This document shows positions 32,807-40,499 of a DNA stretch of 64,000 nt, piece by piece. The translations under genes were made by a program, and so were the position numbers. Within the stretch, counting starts at the first letter, position 1. The number at the start of each line of letters is the position of its first letter. Below the pieces are notes generated by a model. It saw only the letters and a list, made by a program, of their open reading frames with translations. It made no database searches and had not been told where the DNA came from. The DNA comes from an uncultured Planctomycetales bacterium (GTDB taxonomy: Bacteria; Planctomycetota; Planctomycetia; Pirellulales; Thermoguttaceae), in NCBI GenBank assembly GCA_937889015.1, contig CALARR010000227.1, forward strand, positions 1 through 64,000, written 5' to 3'.

Positions 32807-35497
32807 TTACCGGTCCGAGCCATCGGTCAGCCAGCGGGCCGACACGCGCGCCAACGAGATCTTTTCGTAAGGGTCTTTCAAGCCGCGCTCGTAAAGGCAC
32901 AGCAGGGTCCCGTCGTCCAGCACGGCCAGCGAGGAGTAGGCCGCCGGACCGGGCCAGAGCACTTTACCTACGGGCCACGTCTGGCCTTCGTCGTTACTGA
33001 GACGCAGCGTCATTTCTCTGCGCGCGTTGGACTCGGAGGGGTTGGAGAAAGCAATGTACTGCTTGTCGCCAGCCGGTGCGTAACGGCGAATGCTGGCCTG
33101 ACAGATGGGTTCGATCAGCGCGGAGTCGTGCCCGACGGGGGACCAGGTCAGGCCGCCATCGGTGCTGCGGCTGACCGCTCGCGTGCGCTGCGTGCGGTCG
33201 TAGTTGCGCATGTTGAGCAACAGCGAGCCATCGGCCAGTTCCACCACCTCGCACTCGTTGCAGGCAGGGCCGGCAGACCCGCCGAGCTTCCAGGTGGCGC
33301 CGTGGTCGTCGCTGTAGATCACGTGCGAGCAGTACTGCTTGCTATCGCCATCGATATGGTCGCAGGGAATCATCAGCCGGCCGGTGCGAAGTTGGATCCC
33401 CGAACCGGGGCCAGTGGCGTACCAGGTCCATTCGGGCCGTTTGACCGCCTGGGTGATCTCGACCGGTTTGGCCCAGGTGCGGCCATCGTCGGTGCTCTGG
33501 GTGAGCCACACGGTGCGCGTACCTTGACTGGTGCGCGCGATGATCTCCCGTTCGCGGTCGGTGCCCAGGTTGTGGGTCAACAGCAGCCAGATCGTACCGG
33601 TGCTGCGGTCGACCACGGGGCAGGGATTGCCGCAGGTGTTGCCGGCATCGTCCCACACAACTTCTTGGGCGGAGAAGGTGCGGCCACCGTCGGTGCTGCG
33701 TTTGAGCAACAAGTCGATATCGCCCGAGTCGCCGCGCCCCAGTTTTCGTCCTTCACAGAAGGCCAACACGGTTCCCTTGAGGCTCGTGATGACCGAAGGG
33801 ATGCGGTAGGTATGGTAGCCGTCCTGGCCGGCGGTGTAGACGTCGACCTGCTGCGGCAAGCGTGCGGCCTCGGCATCGAGTTCCGAGAGCTTGAATCGCA
33901 CGCTGACCACCGAGTTCTTCTCGCCCGGCTCCAGGACGGCGTAGGTCGTGGCCACCACGGTGCCGTCAGGCAAGACCTCGACGCCGGGATAGCCCAGATC
34001 GCCTTTCTTCGGGCTGCGCAGCAATCGCGCGCGATACTGGCCTTGCCGCAGATGCACGATGTCGTCGTAGGTGCCGACCCAGGCCACGAAATCGCCCTTG
34101 GTGGGACTGAGAAGGGTCGTGTCGCGGAAGCAGATCACCAGCCGGCCGTCGGGCGTGTAGCGGCCCATGTGCCGGTCGCCGGTCAAGCTGGCGGGCAATT
34201 CCGCGGGGTCGGACCAGGTGCGGCCTTCGTCATTGCTGGTGATCAGCAAGGAGTTGAAACGGCGAGCGTTTTCCCGCGCCAGGGCCGCCAGTTGCTTGCC
34301 GTCTGGCGAGCGGACCACGAAGGGCTCGCAAGGACTTGCGCCCGGATAGGCCGCGATCTGGCGCTGGTCGCTCCAGGTCAGGCCGCCGTCGGAGGAGATG
34401 GCCTGCCAGAGCGTCAACGGGGCCCGATCCTTGTTTTGCGGTCCGCGATGGTACATGGCCAGCAACCGGTTGCCGGAAATGGGCACAATCGTGATCGGCG
34501 CCACGATGCAGGTCAGCCCGTTGGGCTGCATGGGGCTCCAGGTGCGGCCTTCGTCCAGAGAGACCGACTGCTGCATTGGGCCCGCGCCGGCGAAGACGAA
34601 CAGGCGCGCGGTGCCCTGCGGATCGACCAGGCGGTGGATGGCGGGGCAATTACGGACCGTGGACCAGTTTTCCGGCACAGGCAGCAGGTCACTCCAGGTC
34701 AAACCGCCGTCGTTGCTCCGTTTCATGGGGCCACATGTCCCGCCGTGATTGTAGGTCCACACGGCGAACAGGGTCTTGCCGTCGGGCATCAGCAGGGTAG
34801 TGGGATGGCCCTGGTAGACGTCGGCCGTGCCTCGGGCAATGACCACCTGACGTTGCTTCTGGTGGGAGAGATCGAGGGTGGGAATCGTGTAGGCGTCGGA
34901 TTGGGTTCGCGCGCACAGCTTGGGCGGTGGTGGGAGATCTTCGAGTTGGCCCGTGGCGGCGAACTGGGCGATGCGCATCGTGCTGCGCCAGGGGCGGAAG
35001 CCGATACGGTCTACGGGCGCGTCGCCAATTTCTCCTTCGAAGACCTGTCGGCCATTGACGGCGATGGTCAGTCGACGGCCCTGACGTACGGCCTCCAAGC
35101 TCACCGGTTTACCTTCCTCCAGAGTGCCTGCAGAAGGTCCCAAGAATGCTGTTTTACTGCCGAAGAGGGGGCCTTGGACGAACATCTGGCCGTTACCCCC
35201 TTCGAAACCGAAATGGCTCTCACCGAGCACGAAGGAAGCGGCGCTGCGCGCTAGATCGCGGCAGGTGAGTTGGGCCGTGACGCGGAAATCGCCCTGCCTT
35301 GGGGTTTTGCCGGCTACCAGGAAGTTGCCCGTGCCGCGACATTCGAGGTAGCCTTGGCCCGGAGTCCAGTCGGCCCCTTCGACGCGAACATCGCGCGCCT
35401 GGCCCGCCTCGATGAACACGGCCTGGGACTCCGCCGCGAGCAGGGGGACGCGTTGGGCAAGCAGGACCAGCAGTGCGGCGGCAAGTCGGTACGACAT
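32807..35497 (-). CDS. Secreted two-module sialidase (BNR/Asp-box)
   Basis: This is an 896-residue protein. Residues 1-22 are a signal peptide and 25-205 a LamG/DUF1080-like beta-sandwich. The first Asp-box propeller (about 220-545) has SNDGGLTWSD, SLDEGRTWSP, SSDGGLTWSD and SNDEGRTWSD. The second (about 550-890) is a fuller GH33-like module with YHTYRIPSV, GRGDSGDIDLLLKRS, a CNECEVVELADGS block, LLLNMRNYDR and five Asp boxes. It would remove terminal sialic acid from glycans outside the cytoplasm. ATG 35497 begins the signal peptide with GGAG eight bases ahead. It is the first gene of a minus-strand set and divergent from the SDR gene. Confidence 0.88.
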   Translation of the reverse strand: MSYRLAAALLVLLAQRVPLLAAESQAVFIEAGQARDVRVEGADWTPGQGYLECRGTGNFLVAGKTPRQGDFRVTAQLTCRDLARSAASFVLGESHFGFEGGNGQMFVQGPLFGSKTAFLGPSAGTLEEGKPVSLEAVRQGRRLTIAVNGRQVFEGEIGDAPVDRIGFRPWRSTMRIAQFAATGQLEDLPPPPKLCARTQSDAYTIPTLDLSHQKQRQVVIARGTADVYQGHPTTLLMPDGKTLFAVWTYNHGGTCGPMKRSNDGGLTWSDLLPVPENWSTVRNCPAIHRLVDPQGTARLFVFAGAGPMQQSVSLDEGRTWSPMQPNGLTCIVAPITIVPISGNRLLAMYHRGPQNKDRAPLTLWQAISSDGGLTWSDQRQIAAYPGASPCEPFVVRSPDGKQLAALARENARRFNSLLITSNDEGRTWSDPAELPASLTGDRHMGRYTPDGRLVICFRDTTLLSPTKGDFVAWVGTYDDIVHLRQGQYRARLLRSPKKGDLGYPGVEVLPDGTVVATTYAVLEPGEKNSVVSVRFKLSELDAEAARLPQQVDVYTAGQDGYHTYRIPSVITSLKGTVLAFCEGRKLGRGDSGDIDLLLKRSTDGGRTFSAQEVVWDDAGNTCGNPCPVVDRSTGTIWLLLTHNLGTDREREIIARTSQGTRTVWLTQSTDDGRTWAKPVEITQAVKRPEWTWYATGPGSGIQLRTGRLMIPCDHIDGDSKQYCSHVIYSDDHGATWKLGGSAGPACNECEVVELADGSLLLNMRNYDRTQRTRAVSRSTDGGLTWSPVGHDSALIEPICQASIRRYAPAGDKQYIAFSNPSESNARREMTLRLSNDEGQTWPVGKVLWPGPAAYSSLAVLDDGTLLCLYERGLKDPYEKISLARVSARWLTDGSDR

Positions 35498-35723
35498 GGC
35501 ACAGTCTCCAAGCGGCGAGGTCTTTTCCAACGATCCCATGTCGCAGCGATTGGCGCGGCGGAGATCGCCTGGACGCGAGCTGCCACGGATAGGATTTTCC
35601 TCAGGATATCCTGCCGGCCGGAGGGGCTCAAGCAGCCACATCCCCCCTTTCCTCCAGCCCTGGCATCTTGCTGTCGGCCAGCTTATCATGAGGGGACAAT
35701 TTGGGGAGCCAGGAGAGCCTTGT

Positions 35724-36779
35724 ATGGCTGAGTCCATGACCGATATGGATTGCATCGAGCGGATCGAAGACACCGCGCATCTGGAAGAGCTGCTGAGTCG
35801 GCCGACACCGGAAGTGGTGGAGACCATGCGGCGGATGCAGGGGGACCTGATCGTTCTGGGCGTGGGCGGCAAGATCGGCCCAAGCCTGGCGCGGATGGCG
35901 CGGCGCGCCAGCGATGCGGCCGGTGTGCCGCGGCGGATCTTGGGCGTAGCGCGTTTTTCCTCGCCCGACTTGCCGCGTCAACTGGAAAGCCAGGGGATCG
36001 AGACTCTGCGCTGCGACTTGCTGGAGCGTAGCGAGTTGCAGCGCCTGCCCGACATGCCCAACGTGCTGTATCTGGCAGCGATGAAGTTTGGCTCGACGGG
36101 CAACGAGGCGTTGACCTGGGCCATGAACAGCTACTTGCCGGGCATGGTCTGCGAGAAGTATCGGAGCAGCCGGATCGTTTCCTATTCGACCGGCAACGTG
36201 TACGGCATGGTGCCGGTGACCGGTAGCGGCTCGCGAGAAGAGGACTGTCCGCGGCCGGAAGGCGACTATGCCCAGAGCTGCCTGGGGCGGGAACGGATCT
36301 TCACCTATTTCAGCCAGCGGCTGAACATTCCCTGCGCGCTGTTGCGATTGAACTACGCCACGGAGATGCGTTACGGGGTGCTGGTGGACGTGGCCTTGCA
36401 GATCCTGGCCGGCCAGCCGGTCGACGTGACCATGGGCTACTTCAACGCCATTTGGCAGGGCGATTCCAATGCCATGACGCTGCGAGCCTTCGACCATGTG
36501 GGGGTGCCGGCCGTGCCGATCAACATTGCCGGTCCGGAGAAGCTCCGCGTGCGAGAACTGGCTGAGCAATTGGGCCAGTGGCTGGAAAAGCCGGTGACGA
36601 TTGCCGGCCGCGAGGCGACCGACGCTTTGCTCAGTGACGGCCGGCGAGGACACGAATTGCTGGGGCGGCCGCGCGTGCCGGTGCAACGGCTGGCGCGCTG
36701 GATCGCCGACTGGCACCGCCGCGGTGGTGCGACGTTGAACAAGCCCACGCACTTCCAGACCCGGGACGGGAAGTTCTGA
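35724..36779 (+). CDS. NAD-dependent epimerase/dehydratase-like SDR, atypical active site
   Basis: This 351-residue extended SDR protein has a nucleotide-binding loop LGVGGKIGPSLARMA and a C-terminal substrate region with INIAGPEKLRVRELAEQLG. The Tyr of the active site is in DYAQSC, where the lysine of YxxxK is replaced by Cys, and the serine region reads SYSTGNVYG. The missing lysine makes a classic epimerase reaction doubtful. AGGAGA lies eight bases before the ATG at 35724. The stop codon overlaps the next start (TGATG). A different start at 35739 is possible. Confidence 0.75.
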   Translation: MAESMTDMDCIERIEDTAHLEELLSRPTPEVVETMRRMQGDLIVLGVGGKIGPSLARMARRASDAAGVPRRILGVARFSSPDLPRQLESQGIETLRCDLLERSELQRLPDMPNVLYLAAMKFGSTGNEALTWAMNSYLPGMVCEKYRSSRIVSYSTGNVYGMVPVTGSGSREEDCPRPEGDYAQSCLGRERIFTYFSQRLNIPCALLRLNYATEMRYGVLVDVALQILAGQPVDVTMGYFNAIWQGDSNAMTLRAFDHVGVPAVPINIAGPEKLRVRELAEQLGQWLEKPVTIAGREATDALLSDGRRGHELLGRPRVPVQRLARWIADWHRRGGATLNKPTHFQTRDGKF

Positions 36780-37114
36780 TGTCCATGCAGTTCGAACACA
36801 TCGGCATCGTGACCAACGAGGTCAAGCCGGGCGAGAAATACGTGCCGGCCACGCGCGTCTGGCGGACCGACTATCTGACCCACCCGTTTCGCGTGGAATG
36901 GCTGCGGTTTGAGGCAGAGAGCAGTGTGCCGGAGGCGGTGCGGACGCAACCGCACGTGGCTTATCGGGTGGAGGACGTCGTGGCCGCGGGTCGGGGGTTG
37001 AAGGTGCTGCTGGAGCCCTTTGACGTCGGTCCGCGGATCGTGGCCTTTTATCAGACCGACGACGGTGCGGTCGTCGAGTTCGTGCAATACAAGGAGGCGG
37101 CGAAGACTTCATGA
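36779..37114 (+). CDS. VOC (glyoxalase-like) superfamily protein
   Basis: This 111-residue protein starts MSMQFEHIGIVTNEVKPGE, the usual first beta-alpha unit of a VOC fold, and ends VVEFVQYKE, where the Glu of VEF is a common metal ligand. One VOC domain is about this long. It shares one base with the preceding stop codon (TGATG) and four with the next gene (ATGA), so it is made together with the SDR and the aldolase. Its reaction is unknown; isomerase or epimerase roles are common in the family. Confidence 0.7.
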   Translation: MSMQFEHIGIVTNEVKPGEKYVPATRVWRTDYLTHPFRVEWLRFEAESSVPEAVRTQPHVAYRVEDVVAAGRGLKVLLEPFDVGPRIVAFYQTDDGAVVEFVQYKEAAKTS

Positions 37115-38175
37115 CCATCAACCCCATCATTCAACGCATCTTGCGGCGGGGCGTGGTGATTCCGGCCAGTCCTTTGGCCCTGACCGCCCAGCGGAAGCTG
37201 GACGAGCGGCGGCAGCGCGCCGTATGGCGATACTATTCGGCGGCAGGCGCAGGCGGAGTGGCGGTGGGCGTGCACACGACGCAGTTCGCCATCCGCGAGC
37301 CGAAGATCGGCCTGTTTCGGCCGCTGTTGGCCCTGGCTGCCGAGGAGTTCGACCGCCTGGATGCGGCGCGCGTGGAACCCCTGATCCGCGTGAGCGGCGT
37401 CTGCGGCCGCACCGAGCAGGCGGTGGGCGAAGCGCTGGCGGCCCATGATTTGGGCTACCACGCCGTGCTGCTGAGCCTGGGCGCGATGCGTGACGCCGAT
37501 GACGACGGCTTGCTGGAGCACTGCCGCAAGGTGGCCGAGGTCATGCCTCTGGTGGGTTTCTATCTGCAACCGGCCGTGGGCGGACGGTTGTTGAGCTATC
37601 GCTTCTGGCGACGATTCCTGGAAATCGACAATGTGGTCGCCATCAAGGTGGCCCCTTTCAACCGCTATCAGACGATCGACGTGATGCGCGCCGCGGCCGA
37701 ATCGGGCCGTGAGGACGTGGCCCTGTATACGGGCAACGACGACAGCATCGTATTGGACCTGGTGACCACGTACCGGTTCCCGGTGCGCGGCGAGATGGTT
37801 GCGCGGCGGTTCGTGGGCGGATTGCTGGGGCACTGGTCGGTGTGGACCTATCGGGCGGTGCAGATCTTGCGATCCTGTCACGCTCTATCCGCCGCCGAAG
37901 GGCCTTTCTCCGAGGATATCCTGAGCCTGGCCATGGAAGTGACCGATTCGAACGCGGCCCTGTTCGACGCCGCCAACGGCTTCGCCGGTTGCATTGCCGG
38001 CCTGCACGAGATCTTGCGCCGCCAGGGACTGCTGGAGGGCGTGTGGTGCCTGGATCCGCAAGAGACGTTCGGTCCCGGCCAGTTGCAGGAGATCGAACGC
38101 GTGTGCCAGGCCTATCCGCACCTGACCGACGACGACTTCGTGGCCCGGCATCGCGACGAATGGCTGGCCGACTGA
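37111..38175 (+). CDS. DapA/NanA family aldolase
   Basis: This is a 354-residue TIM-barrel class I aldolase of the dihydrodipicolinate synthase / N-acetylneuraminate lyase family. The Schiff-base lysine is in NVVAIKVAPFN and the active-site Tyr in LVGFYLQPAV. The substrate phosphate or carboxylate loop usual near residue 45 (GGTGE or GSTGE) is replaced by AAGAGGVAVGVHTTQF. It is about 55 residues longer than DapA, by a C-terminal helical part. It starts in an ATGA overlap with the VOC gene. Proximity to a sialidase allows a role in sialic or other keto-sugar acid breakdown, but the motif differences make the substrate unclear. Confidence 0.8.
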   Translation: MTINPIIQRILRRGVVIPASPLALTAQRKLDERRQRAVWRYYSAAGAGGVAVGVHTTQFAIREPKIGLFRPLLALAAEEFDRLDAARVEPLIRVSGVCGRTEQAVGEALAAHDLGYHAVLLSLGAMRDADDDGLLEHCRKVAEVMPLVGFYLQPAVGGRLLSYRFWRRFLEIDNVVAIKVAPFNRYQTIDVMRAAAESGREDVALYTGNDDSIVLDLVTTYRFPVRGEMVARRFVGGLLGHWSVWTYRAVQILRSCHALSAAEGPFSEDILSLAMEVTDSNAALFDAANGFAGCIAGLHEILRRQGLLEGVWCLDPQETFGPGQLQEIERVCQAYPHLTDDDFVARHRDEWLAD

Positions 38176-38203
38176 AGCGGCCCGCGTGTGACTAGTGACG
38201 AGC

Positions 38204-38276
38204 GTCCTTCTGAGCGCAGGGGAGAATCTCCGGCGGTGTTTTGGCTGCCAGGTCCTTCGCTTCGCTTCAGGATGAC
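38204..38276. repeat. Imperfect inverted repeat, possible MITE/REP-like remnant
   Basis: The left arm (38204-38229, GTCCTTCTGAGCGCAGGGGA and on) and the right arm (38250-38276, reading AGGTCCTTCGCTTCGCTTCA and on) are imperfect reverse complements separated by 20 bases. The core CTTCGCTTCGCTTCAGGATG matches a short palindromic sequence I recognise as a common interspersed element of many bacterial genomes. It lies in the 167-base gap before the GH-A hydrolase gene. No coding sequence is present. Confidence 0.55.
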
Positions 38277-38342
38277 AGGCTCCCTCCTTCCGTTACGATC
38301 TTCCCTCCGTTTCGATCTTCTCGATCTTCAAGGATCCCCGCC

Positions 38343-40415
38343 ATGACAGGCTTGGTTTCTCCGCTGCTTTCGCTGCTGGTGTGGGCCGCGGAACCGCAAC
38401 AGGTTCTGGCCGATTATCAGACACATTGTCCCGTGTCGGCGATTGAGACACGCGACGCGACGATCGAGTTGGCCCCCGACAAGCCGGTGCTCCAGGTGCA
38501 GTTCGGCCACAAGCAGGCGTGGCCGGGGATCACGTTCAAGGCGTCCCAAGGCGCATGGGATCTCTCGGCCTACGGCCAGGTGGTGGTCGAGGTGACCAAC
38601 CTCGGCACGCAGCCGGGGAGCTTCGGCGTGCGTGTGGACACGCCGGAGACGCAGGGCAAGAACGTGGCCTTGCAGCAGAGCGTCACTTTGGCGCCGCAAG
38701 AGACCCAGGAAGTCCGCGTGCGCATGCGGCCCAAGCTGCCGCCGCAACTGGCCGACAAGCTGTTTGGCATGCGAGGATTTCCGGGCGGCTGGCAAGAGAA
38801 GGGGGGCACCGATCCGGCGCGCATCACGCAGATCACCGTGTTCACCGGCAAGCCTACGGTCGACCATCGGCTGCAACTTGGCCCGGTGCGCGCGTGCGGT
38901 GCGCGCCCCGCGGCGGCGCCCGACGATCCGGCCAAGCTGTTCCCGATGATCGACACGTTCGGCCAATACATGCACGCGGATTGGCCGGGCAAGACGCATT
39001 CACCGGAGGATCTGGTGCAGCATCGGCAGCGGGAGGCGGCCGACCTGGCGGCGCATGCGGGGGCCAGCGAGTGGGACGTGTACGGCGGGTGGAAGGCCGG
39101 GCCGCAGTTGAAGGCCACCGGCTTCTTCCGCGCCGAGAAGCATCAGGGCAAGTGGTGGTTGGTCGATCCTGATGGGCGGCTGTTCTGGTCGCACGGCAAC
39201 GATTGCGTGCGGTTGGGCAACGCCACCACGCCCATTACTGACCGCGAGTTCTGGTTCGCGGACCTGCCGGCCAAGGACTCGCCGTGGGCGCAGTTCTACG
39301 GAAAGGGCTGGGGCGCGGCCCACGGTTACTACGAGAAGAAAGGCTATCGAACGTTCAACTTCAGCGCGTTGAACTTGCTGCGCAAGTACGGAGACGACTG
39401 GAAGACTCTGGCGGCCGAGATGGCGCATCGCCGGCTGCGGAGTTGGGGCATGAATACCATCGCCAACTGGTCCGACATGTCGATTGCCCTGCTGCGCCGG
39501 ACGCCCTACGTGGGGACGGTCAGCAGCATGTCGCGGCGGATCGAAGGGAGTAGCGGCTATTGGGGCAAGTTCCCCGATCCGTTCGATCCGGACTTCGCCC
39601 TGTCGCTGGCCAAGGGGATGCAGGCGTTGAAGGAGACACTCGGCGACCGGTGGTGCCTGGGCTACTATGTCCACAACGAGCTGGCGTGGGGCGACGAGAC
39701 CTCGCTGGCCGCAGCGGCCTTGACATCGCCCGCAGACCAACCAGCCAAGCTGGCCTTTGTGCAGGATCTGAAAGCCAAGTACGCAACGATCGCGAAGCTG
39801 AATCAGGCCTGGGGCGTCGAGCACGCTTCCTGGGATGCCTTGCTGGCCAGCACCACTGCGCCCGACAAGAAGAAGGCCCAGGAAGACCTGACGGCCTTCT
39901 ACACGCGGATCGCCGAGCAGTATTTCCGTGTCTGCCGCGAGGCGGTCAAGCAGGCCGCGCCGCAGCAATTGTATCTGGGGTGCCGTTTTGCCTGGTCGAA
40001 CGAGCGCGCGGTGCGCGCGGCGGCCAAGTACTGCGACGTAGTCAGTTTCAACCGTTACAAGAACACGGCCGACGATTTCCGCCTGCCCGAGGGCGTGGAC
40101 ATGCCGACGCTCATCGGCGAGTTTCACTTCGGGGCCCTGGACCGGGGTATGTTCCACACGGGCCTGCGCCCGACCGAGAGCCAGACGGCCCGAGCCGAGG
40201 CCTATCGCCGTTATGTGAACGGCGCCCTGGACAACACCTGGTTGGTCGGGACGCATTGGTTCCAGTATGGGGACCAGGCGACCACCGGCCGGACCGACGG
40301 CGAGAACTACCAGATCGGTTTCCTGGACGTGTGCGATACGCCTTACCCAGAGACGGTCGACGCCTGCCGCGAGGTGGGCTATGGGATGTATGCGCGGCGG
40401 CTCGGTTCGCGGTGA
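38343..40415 (+). CDS. Secreted clan GH-A glycoside hydrolase, agarase/GH50-like
   Basis: This is a 690-residue protein. A short signal peptide (MTGLVSPLLSLLVWAAEP) is followed by a beta-sandwich of about 200 residues and a TIM barrel. The barrel has WWLVDPDGRLFWSHGND, as in beta-agarases, the acid/base NE pair in YYVHNELAWGD (Glu446) and the likely nucleophile in LIGEFHFGAL (Glu593). These fit the two-glutamate clan GH-A. Agarase- or beta-galactosidase-type activity is the best guess. ATG 38343 is preferred because AAGGA lies eight bases ahead and the signal peptide begins there. Confidence 0.82.
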   Translation: MTGLVSPLLSLLVWAAEPQQVLADYQTHCPVSAIETRDATIELAPDKPVLQVQFGHKQAWPGITFKASQGAWDLSAYGQVVVEVTNLGTQPGSFGVRVDTPETQGKNVALQQSVTLAPQETQEVRVRMRPKLPPQLADKLFGMRGFPGGWQEKGGTDPARITQITVFTGKPTVDHRLQLGPVRACGARPAAAPDDPAKLFPMIDTFGQYMHADWPGKTHSPEDLVQHRQREAADLAAHAGASEWDVYGGWKAGPQLKATGFFRAEKHQGKWWLVDPDGRLFWSHGNDCVRLGNATTPITDREFWFADLPAKDSPWAQFYGKGWGAAHGYYEKKGYRTFNFSALNLLRKYGDDWKTLAAEMAHRRLRSWGMNTIANWSDMSIALLRRTPYVGTVSSMSRRIEGSSGYWGKFPDPFDPDFALSLAKGMQALKETLGDRWCLGYYVHNELAWGDETSLAAAALTSPADQPAKLAFVQDLKAKYATIAKLNQAWGVEHASWDALLASTTAPDKKKAQEDLTAFYTRIAEQYFRVCREAVKQAAPQQLYLGCRFAWSNERAVRAAAKYCDVVSFNRYKNTADDFRLPEGVDMPTLIGEFHFGALDRGMFHTGLRPTESQTARAEAYRRYVNGALDNTWLVGTHWFQYGDQATTGRTDGENYQIGFLDVCDTPYPETVDACREVGYGMYARRLGSR

Positions 40416-40499
40416 ACGGATCTTCTGGTTCCGCTTGCCGCTTCGTGCTGCTTCCTTGGATATCGGCTCTTGACGGCTTCAGCCATGGGAGATGCTTGC

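Noticed and set aside
32603..35254. 883-codon plus-strand open frame opposite the sialidase
   Set aside because: The sialidase strand has signal peptide, Asp boxes and ribosome binding site; the antisense frame has none.
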